Positions 9,597-19,795 of a DNA stretch of 64,000 nt are shown here, one piece after another. Within the stretch, counting starts at the first letter, position 1. The number at the start of each line of letters is the position of its first letter. Made by a program: the position numbers and the translations under genes. The stretch is from positions 5,146,001 through 5,210,000 of the forward strand of contig NZ_CP058561.1 in NCBI RefSeq assembly GCF_018141425.1, in the 5' to 3' direction. Source of the stretch: Vallitalea guaymasensis. GTDB lineage: Bacteria; Bacillota; Clostridia; Lachnospirales; Vallitaleaceae. The notes below the pieces were generated by a model. That model was given only the letters and a program-made list of their open reading frames with translations. It was not told where the DNA came from and ran no database searches.

Positions 9597-10964
9597 TTGA
9601 ATTTACCTGATAAATATATAGCAAAAATGAAAGGGTTATTGAAGGATGAATATGAAGAATATATAGAATCATTCAATGAAGAACGCTTGCATGGTTTAAG
9701 GGTTAATAACTTAAAAATAGATACAGAGGAATTTGGTAAAATTGCACCTTTTCATCTAGATAAAATTCATTGGATTTCCAATGGATATTATTATGCAAAG
9801 GAGGATTTGCCTTCCAAGCATCCATATTATTATGCAGGTCTTTACTACTTGCAAGAGCCTAGTGCCATGACACCAGCAGAACTTTTTGGTATAGAACCCT
9901 ATGACAAAGTTCTTGACTTATGTGCTGCACCGGGAGGTAAAAGTACAGAATTAGGAGCAAAACTTAAGGGTACAGGCGTCCTCGTATCTAATGATATCAG
10001 TGCTTCTAGAGCAAAAAGTTTACTTAAGAATATTGAATTAGCAGGTATCAGTAATAGTATAGTGCTTAGTGAGACTCCAGAAAAATTAAGTAATTATTTT
10101 CCTGAGTATTTTGATAAAATCTTAATAGATGCCCCTTGTTCTGGTGAAGGGATGTTTCGTAAAGATAATTCAATGATTAAAAATTGGAGTGAAGAATCTG
10201 TTGAATACTATAGTGATATTCAAAATGGTATATTGCCATTTGCAGCTGAAATGTTGAAACCTGGTGGATACATGATGTATTCTACATGTACTTTTTCCCC
10301 TAGTGAAAATGAAAAGACAATTAGTAAGTTTTTGGATGAACATGAGGATTTTGAACTAGCTAACTTACCTGATTTTGATGGATTTGATAGAGGAAAGACT
10401 GAGTGGTCTTCTAGTGACAAGTACGATTTAAGCAAAACGGTAAGATTATGGCCCCATAAGATTAAAGGTGAAGGTCATTTTGTAGCGCTATTATATAAAA
10501 AAGAATCTGAAACAACAAAGATATTCAAAAAATATAAAATGGATACTAGAGAAAAGGAATATTCCGTATTTGTAGATTTTGAAAAAGAATACCTCAATGT
10601 TAAGTTTGATAGGAGCAGGCTTCAAGTAATAAATGAAAAACTATATTATATGCCAAAAGAAATTCCTGTACTTAAGGGACTTCGTTTGCTTAGGACAGGA
10701 CTATATATGGGAGATATAAAAAAGAATAGATTTGAACCATCTCAAGCATTTGCCTGTTCATTGACTAGAGAGCAATTCAAAAACATTGTGAACTTGGATA
10801 TAATGTACGATAATGTAATAAGGTATCTGAAAGGAGAGACATTGCAGGTAGAAGGAGCTAAAGGATGGAATTTAGTATGCACCCAAAATTATCCTTTGGG
10901 ATTCGCAAAAAAGGCTAATAATTTACTTAAGAACAAATATTACCCAGGCTGGAGATATATGTAA
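9597..10964 (+). CDS. RsmF/RsmB-family RNA (cytosine-5) methyltransferase
   Basis: This SAM-dependent enzyme methylates cytosine C5 in RNA, probably rRNA. It is 455 aa. The SAM-binding site is LDLCAAPGGKSTELG and the two catalytic Cys are in DAPCSGEGMF and STCTFSPSENE. The C-terminal 150 residues correspond to the RsmF-type C-terminal domains. The start is TTG at 9597, supported by GAAAGGAG 8 bases upstream. It follows the phosphoesterase by 34 bases. The exact target cytosine is not deducible. Confidence 0.93.
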   Translation: MNLPDKYIAKMKGLLKDEYEEYIESFNEERLHGLRVNNLKIDTEEFGKIAPFHLDKIHWISNGYYYAKEDLPSKHPYYYAGLYYLQEPSAMTPAELFGIEPYDKVLDLCAAPGGKSTELGAKLKGTGVLVSNDISASRAKSLLKNIELAGISNSIVLSETPEKLSNYFPEYFDKILIDAPCSGEGMFRKDNSMIKNWSEESVEYYSDIQNGILPFAAEMLKPGGYMMYSTCTFSPSENEKTISKFLDEHEDFELANLPDFDGFDRGKTEWSSSDKYDLSKTVRLWPHKIKGEGHFVALLYKKESETTKIFKKYKMDTREKEYSVFVDFEKEYLNVKFDRSRLQVINEKLYYMPKEIPVLKGLRLLRTGLYMGDIKKNRFEPSQAFACSLTREQFKNIVNLDIMYDNVIRYLKGETLQVEGAKGWNLVCTQNYPLGFAKKANNLLKNKYYPGWRYM

Positions 10965-11013
10965 GATAACTTGGAATTGAAATATTTTGATATAGGAATG
11001 TTGTTCACGGTTA

Positions 11014-11022
11014 TGCTATAAT
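11014..11022 (+). promoter_or_regulatory. Extended -10 promoter for the HAD gene
   Basis: TGCTATAAT matches an extended -10 element 49 bases before the ATG at 11072. No clear -35 box is seen. Confidence 0.5.
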
Positions 11023-11071
11023 TGAATAATATTAGTTTGAAATCAAAATTTTATATAGAAGGGTGATAAAT

Positions 11072-11743
11072 ATGCTAAAAAACATAAAAGCTGTGTTATT
11101 TGATCTTGACGGGACTTTGGTTGATTCAATGTGGTTCTGGGAATCTATTGATATAGAATATCTTGGAAGATATAATATAGAACTTCCAGATGATTTGCAA
11201 GATAAAATAGAAGGTATGAGTTTTACCGAAACTGCTCATTATTTCAAGGAGACATTTGAAATTCCCGAATCTATTGAAGAGATAAAGAAAACTTGGAACG
11301 ATATGGCATGGGATTATTATATTAATAAAGTAGAGTTAAAAACAGGTATTATTGATTTTCTTGATTACCTATCCCAGAAAGATATTGCAATGGGTATTGG
11401 ATCAAGCAACTCAAAAGACCTTGTTAATGTTGTTATTGATAAGTATGATATGGCTGATTATTTTACTTCAATACGAACATCATGTGAAGTGGACAGGGGT
11501 AAGCCTTTTCCTGATATCTATCTAAAAGTAGCAGAAGATTTGGGTGTAGAACCAGAGGAATGTCTTGTTTTTGAAGACATACCAAAAGGTATTATATCTG
11601 GAAAAGAAGCAGGAATGAAAGTATGTACTATCTATGATGACTATTCAAAAAATATGGATGATGAAAAGAAAGATTTGGCTGATTATTATATCAATGATTA
11701 TAATGAGTTATTATCCTCGTTTAGAGATAAAAAGGATGCATAA
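11072..11743 (+). CDS. HAD-superfamily hydrolase, subfamily IA (beta-phosphoglucomutase-like)
   Basis: This 223-residue HAD phosphatase or mutase has the nucleophile motif DLDGTLVDS near residue 12, a helical cap domain, GIGSSNSK (motif II), a Lys in the GKPFPD block (motif III) and VFEDIPKG (motif IV). ATG 11072 is preferred over GTG 11063 because the GAAGGG ribosome binding site lies 8 bases before the ATG and overlaps the GTG. The substrate is unknown; the KPFPDIY signature is typical of PGMB-like sugar-phosphate enzymes. It is followed 48 bases later by a response regulator. Confidence 0.88.
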   Translation: MLKNIKAVLFDLDGTLVDSMWFWESIDIEYLGRYNIELPDDLQDKIEGMSFTETAHYFKETFEIPESIEEIKKTWNDMAWDYYINKVELKTGIIDFLDYLSQKDIAMGIGSSNSKDLVNVVIDKYDMADYFTSIRTSCEVDRGKPFPDIYLKVAEDLGVEPEECLVFEDIPKGIISGKEAGMKVCTIYDDYSKNMDDEKKDLADYYINDYNELLSSFRDKKDA

Positions 11744-11791
11744 TAGCATAATACAAGGTTATACAAAAGATTATTAGGATAGGGATTATAA

Positions 11792-12487
11792 ATGGAAGAT
11801 ATTAATGTATTAGTTGTTGAAGATGAAAAGGAAATATCAGAACTGATTAAAAAAAACTTGGAGAATGAAGGATTTAATATATATCAAGCTTATGATGGGC
11901 AGATTGGCTTGGATATGGCATTGAGTGTAGATATTCAAATAGTCATATTGGATATTATGCTACCCAATATGGATGGTTTAGAGGTTTGCCGACAGATTAG
12001 ATTGAAGAAGAATGTGCCCATAATTATGTTAAGTGCTAAATCACAAGATATAGATAAAGTAGTTGGATTAAGCATTGGAGCAGATGATTATTTATGTAAG
12101 CCTTTCAATATGATGGAATTAACTGCTAGAATTCGTTCACAACTTAGGAGATACTTGTATCTAAATAATACTAGCATTGACAAAGACAATACTATTATAG
12201 TGAATGATCTCTTAATAGACCTTGATAGCCATGTTGTATCAATAGGGGATAATGAAATAAAACTGACACCTACAGAATATGATATATTAGTTCTATTAGC
12301 CCATAATAGAGGTAAAGTCTATAGTAGCGAAAAAATATTTGAAAAAATCTGGGATGACAAATATTATGAGGCTAACAATAATGTAATGGTTCATATTAGG
12401 AATATAAGAGAAAAGTTGAACGATAATTCCAAGAATCCAAGATATATAAAAACTATATGGGGAGTAGGTTATAAAATTGAAAAATAG
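11792..12487 (+). CDS. Response regulator, OmpR/PhoB family (VanR-like architecture)
   Basis: This DNA-binding response regulator has an N-terminal receiver domain with acidic pocket residues in VVEDEKE, the phosphoacceptor D54 (ILDIMLPNMDG) and the conserved Lys in CKPF. A winged-helix output domain follows, with LTPTEYDIL and the C-terminal [11 protein letters not shown]. It overlaps the sensor kinase gene by 11 bases, a normal two-component pair. No resistance, transport or wall genes lie next to it, so the target genes are unknown. Confidence 0.94.
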   Translation: MEDINVLVVEDEKEISELIKKNLENEGFNIYQAYDGQIGLDMALSVDIQIVILDIMLPNMDGLEVCRQIRLKKNVPIIMLSAKSQDIDKVVGLSIGADDYLCKPFNMMELTARIRSQLRRYLYLNNTSIDKDNTIIVNDLLIDLDSHVVSIGDNEIKLTPTEYDILVLLAHNRGKVYSSEKIFEKIWDDKYYEANNNVMVHIRNIREKLNDNSKNPRYIKTIWGVGYKIEK

Positions 12488-13589
12488 ACTACTCAAAAGT
12501 ATTAGATTCAAAGTAGTTATTATCTGTGTGGAAAGTTTTTTGCTGAGTGTAATTACTTTATATATAATGTATAAAATAATTTATAATAATAGATACAAAT
12601 CTCCAGTACGAAAGCTATATAATACCATAACTAGGTATATTACAATCCAACAAGCAATAATTTTTGCAGGAGTAATATTATTTATAGTATATTTGCTGAT
12701 TCTAGTTTCTAGGATAATCAAGTATATTGATAAAATATCCTATAATGTAAATGAAATAGCAAAGGGTAATTTTGATGCCAAAATTGAAAAGATAAACAAA
12801 GATGAATTAGGACAACTTGCAAATAATATCAATAATATGGCAGATCAGATTGAAACATTGATTAGAGAAGAACAGGAAGCAACGGAGAGTAAAAATTATC
12901 TGATAACAGGATTATCTCATGATTTAAAAACCCCATTAACTTCTATTTACGGTTATCTTGAATTGATTAATAATGATAATTATAAAGACGAAGTAGAACT
13001 TAGATATTACACAGATATAGCTTTCAAGAAGACCATTCAATTAAAGAACATGATAGAACAGTTGTTTAATTATACTAAGTATAATTCTTCCAGCATTGAA
13101 GTTGAAAAAGTTAATATTAATGTAAAAGAATTATTAAAACAATTAGTAGTTGAATACTATCCATTTTTTTTGAAAGAGGATCTAGAGTGCAGATTACATT
13201 TTGGAAAAGAGAAATATGAGATTCAAGCAGATAGTAAATTATTATTCCGTGTATTTGAGAATCTAATTTCAAATGCGGTACGTTATAGCGGTGAAAACAG
13301 TAAATATATTGATATAAATCTTGAATCAGAAGGTGAAAAGATATATATTCATTTTATTAATTATGATAATATAATACCTGGGTATCAACAGGAATTCATT
13401 TTCAATAGATTTTATAAGATTGAACAATCAAGGGCGCATGACTCAGATAGCTCTGGATTAGGTCTTGCCATAGCAAAGACAATAGTAGAATTAAATGATG
13501 GCGATATCAGTGTTAGCAGTAAAGAAAATAAGACCATATTTACTGTAACATTCAACAAAATAGATAAAAGCCTAGTAAAGGATAGATAA
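12477..13589 (+). CDS. Sensor histidine kinase, HAMP type, partner of the OmpR-type regulator
   Basis: This 370-residue membrane kinase begins at TTG 12477, overlapping the regulator gene. It has two membrane segments (about 10-33 and 56-80) with a very short outer loop of about 20 residues, so it probably senses something in or at the membrane. A HAMP domain follows (about 80-130), then the phosphoacceptor H148 in [10 protein letters not shown], the N box NLISNAVRY, and [15 protein letters not shown]. The layout is VanS-like. The signal is not deducible. Confidence 0.93.
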   Translation: MKNRLLKSIRFKVVIICVESFLLSVITLYIMYKIIYNNRYKSPVRKLYNTITRYITIQQAIIFAGVILFIVYLLILVSRIIKYIDKISYNVNEIAKGNFDAKIEKINKDELGQLANNINNMADQIETLIREEQEATESKNYLITGLSHDLKTPLTSIYGYLELINNDNYKDEVELRYYTDIAFKKTIQLKNMIEQLFNYTKYNSSSIEVEKVNINVKELLKQLVVEYYPFFLKEDLECRLHFGKEKYEIQADSKLLFRVFENLISNAVRYSGENSKYIDINLESEGEKIYIHFINYDNIIPGYQQEFIFNRFYKIEQSRAHDSDSSGLGLAIAKTIVELNDGDISVSSKENKTIFTVTFNKIDKSLVKDR

Positions 13590-13591
13590 AA

Positions 13592-15508
13592 ATGACAAAA
13601 GATTTTTTACCGATAAGTAAAGCAGATATGGAAAAAAGAGGATGGGAAGAGGTTGATTTCGCATTTATTTGTGGAGATGCATATGTAGATCATCCGTCTT
13701 TTGGAGTAGCAATCATAAGCAGATATTTAGAGGCTTACGGTTATAAAGTCGGAATTATTCCTCAACCAAGATGGGATACTACCGAGGATATTACTGTTTT
13801 TGGAAGACCTAGATTAGGTTTTTTGGTCTCGGCTGGTAATATTGATTCTATGGTTAATCATTATAGTGTAGCAAAGAAAAGAAGACAAAAGGATGCATAT
13901 ACACCAGGTGGAGTAATTGAGAAAAGACCTGATAGAGCTACAATCGTTTATTCAAATCTGATAAAAAGAGCATATAAAGATGTTCCTATAATATTAGGCG
14001 GAATAGAGGCTAGTTTAAGAAGATTAGCTCATTATGATTATTGGAGCAACAAAGTCAAGCGTTCAATACTACTTGATTCACAGGGAGATATTCTATTATA
14101 TGGAATGGGCGAAAAATCGATCATAGAATTAGCAGAAGCTCTTGATAGTGGTATTGACATCAAAGATATAACTTATATAAAAGGGACAGCATATAAATCA
14201 AAAAATCTTGAAGATGCGTATGATTATATTGAATTGCCTTCTTATCAAGAAATTATGAAAGATAAGAAAAAATATGCAGAAAGTTTTATGATTCAATATA
14301 ATAATACTGATTTCTATAATGGAAAGAGATTGGTTGAACAATATAAAGATAATGAGTATATTATACAGAATCCTCCTTCTACGCCACTGGACCAATCAGA
14401 AATGGATAGTATATACGCTTTACCATATATGAGAGATTATCATCCTATATATGAAAAAGATGGAGGAATCCCTGCTATCAAAGAAGTAAAATTCAGTTTA
14501 ATAAGTAATAGAGGTTGTTTTGGAGGATGTAGCTTTTGTGCCCTTACATTCCATCAAGGAAGAGTAGTACAAACGAGAAGTCATAAGTCAATAATAAGTG
14601 AAGCAAAGGATATTATATGGGATAAAGACTTTAAAGGTTATATTCATGATGTAGGTGGTCCAACTGCCAATTTTAGACATGCTGCTTGTGAAAAGCAATT
14701 AAAATATGGTGCTTGTAAAGATAAGCAATGTTTGTTTCCAGAGCCATGTAATAATCTAAAAGTAGATCACTCTGATTACTTAACTCTGTTAAGAAAGCTA
14801 AGAGAGCTGCCAAAGGTTAAAAAAGTCTTTGTACGTTCAGGTATCAGATTCGATTATTTGATGAAAGATAAAGATGATACTTTTTTCAAGGAGTTAGTTG
14901 AACATCATGTATCTGGGCAGTTGAAGGTTGCACCAGAGCATATATCCGATAAAGTATTAGAAAAAATGGGTAAACCTAAGGTTAACGTATACAATAAATT
15001 CGTTAAAAAATATAATGACATAAATAAAAAATTAAATAAAAAACAATTTTTAGTTCCATATCTTATGTCAAGTCATCCAGGGTCTGACCTTAACCAAGCA
15101 GTTGACCTTGCAATTTATTTAAGAGATCTGGGATATATGCCTGAGCAGGTACAAGATTTTTATCCAACACCTTCTACCTTATCTACATGTATGTATTATA
15201 CAGAACTTGACCCAAGAACAATGGAAAAAGTATTTGTACCAAAATCTCCTCATGAAAAAGCAATGCAAAGAGCGTTGATACAATATAGGAATCCTAAAAA
15301 TTATAGATTAGTACATGAGGCGTTGATTATAACAGGCAGAGAAGATTTAATTGGTTATGACAAGGAGTGTCTAATAAGACCAAAAGGAAGTAATATAGGC
15401 TATAATAATAAAAATAGTTATGGTAATACTAAGAAGAAATCCAACAAGAATGATAAGATAAAGAAGAAAAGAAAAACAATTAGAAATGTCCATAAAAAGA
15501 AAAAATGA
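13592..15508 (+). CDS. YgiQ-family radical SAM protein
   Basis: This is a 638-residue radical SAM protein of the YgiQ (UPF0313) family. The N-terminus [12 protein letters not shown] and the segment [16 protein letters not shown] are family hallmarks. The cluster motif is CFGGCSFC (CX3CX2C). The extra Cys-rich segment [22 protein letters not shown] is partly seen here in the region 365-390. The C-terminal 50 residues are a Lys/Asn-rich low-complexity tail. The enzymatic role of the family is not established. It starts 2 bases after the kinase stop. Confidence 0.93.
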   Translation: MTKDFLPISKADMEKRGWEEVDFAFICGDAYVDHPSFGVAIISRYLEAYGYKVGIIPQPRWDTTEDITVFGRPRLGFLVSAGNIDSMVNHYSVAKKRRQKDAYTPGGVIEKRPDRATIVYSNLIKRAYKDVPIILGGIEASLRRLAHYDYWSNKVKRSILLDSQGDILLYGMGEKSIIELAEALDSGIDIKDITYIKGTAYKSKNLEDAYDYIELPSYQEIMKDKKKYAESFMIQYNNTDFYNGKRLVEQYKDNEYIIQNPPSTPLDQSEMDSIYALPYMRDYHPIYEKDGGIPAIKEVKFSLISNRGCFGGCSFCALTFHQGRVVQTRSHKSIISEAKDIIWDKDFKGYIHDVGGPTANFRHAACEKQLKYGACKDKQCLFPEPCNNLKVDHSDYLTLLRKLRELPKVKKVFVRSGIRFDYLMKDKDDTFFKELVEHHVSGQLKVAPEHISDKVLEKMGKPKVNVYNKFVKKYNDINKKLNKKQFLVPYLMSSHPGSDLNQAVDLAIYLRDLGYMPEQVQDFYPTPSTLSTCMYYTELDPRTMEKVFVPKSPHEKAMQRALIQYRNPKNYRLVHEALIITGREDLIGYDKECLIRPKGSNIGYNNKNSYGNTKKKSNKNDKIKKKRKTIRNVHKKKK

Positions 15509-15525
15509 AAGTAAGGTGTAATCCA

Positions 15526-16287
15526 ATGAAAAAAATAGCTGTTATAACAGGTGCTTCATCAGGGTTTGGAAGAGAATTTGTTAGACAGATATGTATGTCT
15601 AAAGGGTATAAATTCGATGAAATATGGATAATAGCAAGGAGAAAAGAAAGATTAGAGAAGTTAGCAGAAAAATATCATAAACAATCATTCAAGATATTAG
15701 AATTGGATCTATCAAAAACAGAGTGCTTAGAGAAATATAGTCAAATATTACAAGAAGAAAATCCTAATGTCAGGTTACTCATCAATAATGCTGGTCTTGG
15801 TAAAATTGGTAATTTTGAGGAAATTGATTTGAATGATAATATGAATATGATAGATGTTAATATAAAAGCTCTTACTTATATAACTCAGGAAACATTAAAG
15901 TATATGAAAAAATCTTCAAGGATTATTCAAATAGCTTCTTCTGCCGCTTTTTTACCTCAACCTAAGTTTGCGGTCTATGCAGCTACCAAATCTTATGTTC
16001 TCAGTTTCTCAAGAGCACTTGAAAGAGAGTTGAAAAGTAGAGGAATATATGTTACTGCAGTATGTCCAGGACCTGTTGAAACAGAATTTTTTAGGGTTGC
16101 ATCAAATAACGAAAAGCCTAAATCATTTAAAAAGTTTTTCTTTGAACCAGCCCATTTGGTTGTAAGTAAAGCCCTATATGATTCCAGAAAAGGTAATTAT
16201 ATATCTATACAAGGAAAGAGCATGAAGGCTTTGCAAATATTATCTAAAGTTGTACCACATAGCTTGATATTAAAATTCATTAAATAA
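15526..16287 (+). CDS. Short-chain dehydrogenase/reductase
   Basis: This 253-residue NAD(P)-dependent oxidoreductase has the Rossmann signature TGASSGFGRE near the N-terminus, NNAGLG, a catalytic Ser in IASSAAF and the catalytic YAATK (YxxxK). ATG 15526 is chosen because GTAAGGTG lies just before it; an in-frame ATG at 15505 overlaps the end of the radical SAM gene and has no ribosome binding site. The PxPVETEF segment follows the active site, as in classical SDRs. The substrate is unknown. Confidence 0.9.
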   Translation: MKKIAVITGASSGFGREFVRQICMSKGYKFDEIWIIARRKERLEKLAEKYHKQSFKILELDLSKTECLEKYSQILQEENPNVRLLINNAGLGKIGNFEEIDLNDNMNMIDVNIKALTYITQETLKYMKKSSRIIQIASSAAFLPQPKFAVYAATKSYVLSFSRALERELKSRGIYVTAVCPGPVETEFFRVASNNEKPKSFKKFFFEPAHLVVSKALYDSRKGNYISIQGKSMKALQILSKVVPHSLILKFIK

Positions 16288-16330
16288 TTATACTGCTTGT
16301 CTATATTACTATATCATTAATTGATTATTC

Positions 16331-16339
16331 TGGTATAAT
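16331..16339 (+). promoter_or_regulatory. Extended -10 promoter for the nuclease gene
   Basis: TGGTATAAT is a perfect extended -10 element 44 bases before the ATG at 16384, in the spacer after the SDR gene. Confidence 0.6.
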
Positions 16340-16383
16340 ATTTATATATGATATTGACTGTACTATGGAAGTGATAAAAATAT

Positions 16384-16983
16384 ATGCGAAAGAAAAAAAA
16401 GAAAATTAAATTTAAGGGGATTGTAGCTTCTATTCTTGCACTGGCTTTCCTATTCTTTTTCCAAGTAGACGTTAATGACAAAAACGTCAATATGGCAAAA
16501 GATCTATTCCAGACTGTTAAAAGCTTGTTCTATAGCATTACCATTGACACTAATTATGAGGTTGGAGTAGTTAGTAGAGTAGTTGATGGAGATACTGTAG
16601 TTATTACAGTTGGTGGAGTAGATAAGAAAGTAAGGCTTGTAGGAGTCAATACTCCTGAATCTGTAGGACGTTATGCAAAAAATCCCCAACCCTATGGAAA
16701 AGAAGCAAGCAAGTTTACCAAAGAGAAACTAGATGGAAAACAAGTCTATCTAGAAAAAGATGTCAGTGATACTGATAAATATGGCAGATTATTACGGTAC
16801 ATATGGTTAGAAGAACCAGATAAAAGCAAGCTTGAAGATACAATGTTCAATGCTATATTATTAAAAGAAGGATATGCTAGTGTAATGACGTATCCACCTG
16901 ATGTGAAATACTCAAAAACCTTTGTGAAGATTGAAGAGAAAGCAAGAAATAATAAAACTGGATTATGGAAATCTAAAAAATAA
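16384..16983 (+). CDS. Thermonuclease-family protein (staphylococcal nuclease-like), secreted or membrane-anchored
   Basis: This 199-residue SNase-like nuclease starts with a basic N-terminus (RKKKKKIKFK) and a hydrophobic segment (about 12-25) serving as signal or anchor. The OB-fold core carries VVDGDTVVI, KVRLVGVNTPES (Arg and Glu of the active site) and DKYGRLLRYIWL (second Arg). The expected product acts outside the membrane on DNA or RNA using Ca2+. It has its own promoter and ends in a terminator shared with the opposite gene. Confidence 0.92.
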   Translation: MRKKKKKIKFKGIVASILALAFLFFFQVDVNDKNVNMAKDLFQTVKSLFYSITIDTNYEVGVVSRVVDGDTVVITVGGVDKKVRLVGVNTPESVGRYAKNPQPYGKEASKFTKEKLDGKQVYLEKDVSDTDKYGRLLRYIWLEEPDKSKLEDTMFNAILLKEGYASVMTYPPDVKYSKTFVKIEEKARNNKTGLWKSKK

Positions 16984-17005
16984 GCTAGCCCGATTAGGGC
17001 TAGCT
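16983..17005. terminator. Bidirectional terminator between convergent genes
   Basis: A perfect 9-bp stem (AGCTAGCCC, 16983-16991, with GGGCTAGCT, 16997-17005) has a 5-base loop. It touches the stop codons of both convergent genes (16981-16983 on the plus strand, 17004-17006 on the minus strand). The minus-strand transcript has a run of T after the stem, so it serves the minus gene best. Confidence 0.75.
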
Positions 17006-17660
17006 ATAAATTTGTTACCATAATATAATTGTACATCATTATAAAATGACAAACACTTCCACCTAACACAAATAGGTGAAATAATTCGTGAAAACCGAAT
17101 TTCTTTGAATTGAAATTAGGCCATTTAAGTCCATATATAATACCTCCAATAGTGTATATGATTCCACCTATCAGTAACCACATGAATCCATTAGGAGGTA
17201 ATGTTTCTTTTATTTGTCCCATGGCAAGAACTGCTGACCATCCCATAATTATATAAATAGCTGCTGAAAACCAGCTTGGTGAATTAATCCAAAATATTTT
17301 TAATAGAACACCGGCTACTGCAGTACACCAAACAATAGTAAGTAATGTAAATCCAAAACCATCTCTTAAAGGAACTAGACAAATAGGTGTATATGTTCCT
17401 GCAATCAATACAAAAATCATCATATGATCTATTCTTCTAAGAATAACACTTAATGACTTTGGCTTATCAATTATATGGTAAACAGTACTGGCTGTGTACA
17501 ACAATACTAGGCTCACTCCAAATAGAGAAAAAGATAATGTATGCCATATAGTAGCCACATGACAAGATTTCCATACTAACAAGATGACACCTAGTAGAGA
17601 AACAACCGCTCCAATGAAATGTGTTAATGCGCTTATTGGGTCTTTTACTTTTAACTTCAT
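17004..17660 (-). CDS. Hemolysin III / TrhA-family membrane protein
   Basis: This 218-residue protein has seven hydrophobic segments and the PAQR-like fold. Family hallmarks are the early DPISALTHFIGA, STVYHI (His ligand), the RRIDHMMIF segment and the C-terminal FHLFVLGGSVCHF. Despite the name, such bacterial proteins are now linked to membrane physiology more than to haemolysis. ATG 17660 is chosen because AAAGGAAG lies 7 bases upstream of it on the minus strand; the in-frame ATG at 17681 lacks such a site. Confidence 0.9.
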   Translation of the reverse strand: MKLKVKDPISALTHFIGAVVSLLGVILLVWKSCHVATIWHTLSFSLFGVSLVLLYTASTVYHIIDKPKSLSVILRRIDHMMIFVLIAGTYTPICLVPLRDGFGFTLLTIVWCTAVAGVLLKIFWINSPSWFSAAIYIIMGWSAVLAMGQIKETLPPNGFMWLLIGGIIYTIGGIIYGLKWPNFNSKKFGFHELFHLFVLGGSVCHFIMMYNYIMVTNL

Positions 17661-18053
17661 AAAAAATCTTCCTTTCATCATAAAACATTGTAATTATATT
17701 AATAATAAGTATTGAGTAATATGTCAAAAATAGAGTATATAGTCTGTGTAATTATCTGTCTCAATAGATAGTTAACTTGGTCGGGTTATGTAGTATTAAT
17801 AACTACATGTAACGATGTATATATGATAACATATGTATTGGCATAGTTCAAGACCGTTTTTAGTAATTTTTTCATATTAAATATCAGAAATAATTATTAT
17901 TGTTAATATATCTAGATTGTTATGAAAAAAGGTTGGCATATTATATATAATTTTTTTGCAACTATTGGTGCAATCATTTGCACTTGTATAATTATTATAA
18001 TGGTTCTATTATTATAATATAAAAATTGTTCAAATTAACGGGAGCGTGATTAA
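17661..18053. other. Gene-free stretch between divergent genes, with dyads
   Basis: These 393 bases separate the minus-strand hemolysin III gene from ptsI. No ORF of note is present. Two small dyads are visible: ATGTAGT (17788-17794) with ACTACAT (17802-17808), and GTATATATG (17817-17825) with CATATGTAT (17830-17838, two wobbles). They could be operators for either gene. TATAAT boxes occur at 17987, 17996 and 18013, so the ptsI start region lies near 18000. Confidence 0.5.
17956..17983 (+). promoter_or_regulatory. TGCAA-type dyads upstream of ptsI, candidate operator
   Basis: Three half-sites are packed here: TTGCAA (17956-17961), GTGCAA (17968-17973) and TTGCAC (17978-17983). The last two form a perfect dyad with a TCAT spacer. 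Several TATAAT boxes follow within 35 bases, so the dyads sit where a regulator would control the ptsI promoter. The regulator is unknown. Confidence 0.45.
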
Positions 18054-19769
18054 ATGTTAAGCGGCATTGGTATATCACCAGGAATAGTATTAGCTAAGGC
18101 AAAAGTAAAAAAAGAACATAATATAGAAATCATTAGAGAAAGTATTAAGGATATTAATGCTGAGATAGATAGATTTCATGAAGCCATAGAATGCAGCAAA
18201 AAACAAATAAAAGAAGTACGTGATAAAACTTTAGCAGAAATAGGAGAAAAAGAAGCAAGGATATTTGATGCACATGAATTAATACTTGAAGATGTCACTT
18301 TCACAGATCAAGTCATTAATAAAATAAAAGATTGCTTAATTAATTCCGAGTCAGCCATAAAAGAAGTATCCAATAATTTTATTGCAATCTTCAATAATAT
18401 GGATGATGCATATATGAAAGAAAAAGCATCTGATATAAAAGATGTATCCGAGAGAGTAATATACAATCTTCTTGGTATAGAACAATGTGATTTCAATTCC
18501 ATGACAGAAGAAGTAATAGTTGTATCCAAGGATCTGACACCTTCAGATACAGCAAGTTTCAATAAAGACAAAGTTCTTGGTTTTATAACTGAATTTGGTG
18601 GAAAAACATCTCATACTGCTATTTTAGCAAGAACTCTTGAAATACCAGCTGTTACAGGAATAAATGATTTATTACAAAAAATAGAAGATGATGATTTCCT
18701 AATAATTGATGGGAATTCTGGACAGGTTATAGTCAATCCAGATAATGAAGTCATTAAAGAATATGAAAAGAAAAAAAGTGAGTATGAAAAACAATTACTA
18801 GTATATAAGAAGTATAAAGACAAGAAAACCATATCAAAAGATGGAATCAATGTTGAATTAGTAGCCAATATTGGTATGCCAAGTGATATAAAAGGTGTTT
18901 TGAATAATGGTGCAGAGGGTATTGGATTATTTAGAACAGAGTTCTTATTCATGGACAGGGATAGACTTCCAACTGAGGAAGAGCAATTTCAAGCATATAA
19001 AGAAGTTGTCCAAAAGATGGGGGATAAACCTGTTGTAATACGTACTATTGATATAGGCGGAGACAAGGAAGTTCCATATCTTTGTTTACCTGCAGAAATG
19101 AATCCTTTCCTTGGATATAGAGCTATAAGGATGTGTCTTGATAGACAAGATATGTTTAGAACACAACTAAGAGCATTATTAAGAGCAAGTAATTATGGAA
19201 ATCTTAAGATAATGTTTCCTATGATATCCAATATAGATGAAATACAAGAAGCAAAAAAAATACTTGAGGAAATAAGAGTAGATTTAAGAAATAATGGAAT
19301 ACTATTTAACGAAAATATAGAAATAGGTATGATGATTGAAATACCTTCAGCAGCTATAATGTCAGATATTTTCGCAAAAGAAGTTGATTTTTTCAGTATA
19401 GGCAGTAATGACCTGATTCAATATACAGTTGCTGTTGATAGAGGTAACGATAAGATAGCAAGTCTATACGATGAATTCAACCCAGCTGTTTTAAGGTTAA
19501 TTAATACAATAATAGAAAATGCTCATAATGAAGGAATATGGGTTGGTATGTGTGGTGAAGCTGCTTCCAATACAGAATTAATACCTATTCTCTTAGCTAT
19601 GGGATTAGATGAATTCAGTATGAATGCAAGTTCCTTATTACAAGCAAGATACCTAATAAGTCAATTATCTGTAAATGATATAAAACAAGAACTGCCACAG
19701 ATACTGCAGATGCAAAAAGGTAAACAAATACAAAAATATATTAGTAAAATTACCAATATTAGAAAATAA
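18054..19769 (+). CDS. ptsI: PTS enzyme I (phosphoenolpyruvate-protein phosphotransferase)
   Basis: This cytoplasmic enzyme takes phosphate from PEP and passes it to HPr. The length of 571 aa is typical. It begins MLSGIGISPGI. The phospho-His is H187 in GGKTSHTAILAR. The C-terminal PEP-binding TIM barrel has EGIGLFRTEFLFMDR, the Arg-rich GYRAIR and the catalytic Cys in GMCGEAA. It precedes ptsH by 26 bases, in the order ptsI-ptsH, the reverse of the common arrangement, and leads into a dedicated sugar PTS. Confidence 0.97.
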   Translation: MLSGIGISPGIVLAKAKVKKEHNIEIIRESIKDINAEIDRFHEAIECSKKQIKEVRDKTLAEIGEKEARIFDAHELILEDVTFTDQVINKIKDCLINSESAIKEVSNNFIAIFNNMDDAYMKEKASDIKDVSERVIYNLLGIEQCDFNSMTEEVIVVSKDLTPSDTASFNKDKVLGFITEFGGKTSHTAILARTLEIPAVTGINDLLQKIEDDDFLIIDGNSGQVIVNPDNEVIKEYEKKKSEYEKQLLVYKKYKDKKTISKDGINVELVANIGMPSDIKGVLNNGAEGIGLFRTEFLFMDRDRLPTEEEQFQAYKEVVQKMGDKPVVIRTIDIGGDKEVPYLCLPAEMNPFLGYRAIRMCLDRQDMFRTQLRALLRASNYGNLKIMFPMISNIDEIQEAKKILEEIRVDLRNNGILFNENIEIGMMIEIPSAAIMSDIFAKEVDFFSIGSNDLIQYTVAVDRGNDKIASLYDEFNPAVLRLINTIIENAHNEGIWVGMCGEAASNTELIPILLAMGLDEFSMNASSLLQARYLISQLSVNDIKQELPQILQMQKGKQIQKYISKITNIRK

Positions 19770-19795
19770 TAAAAAGAGAGATATGGAGGATTATT

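Noticed and set aside
11792-13589. Possible vancomycin-resistance regulator pair
   Set aside because: The domain layout is VanR/VanS-like, but no vanH, vanA or vanX-type genes are nearby, so only a generic two-component system is supported.
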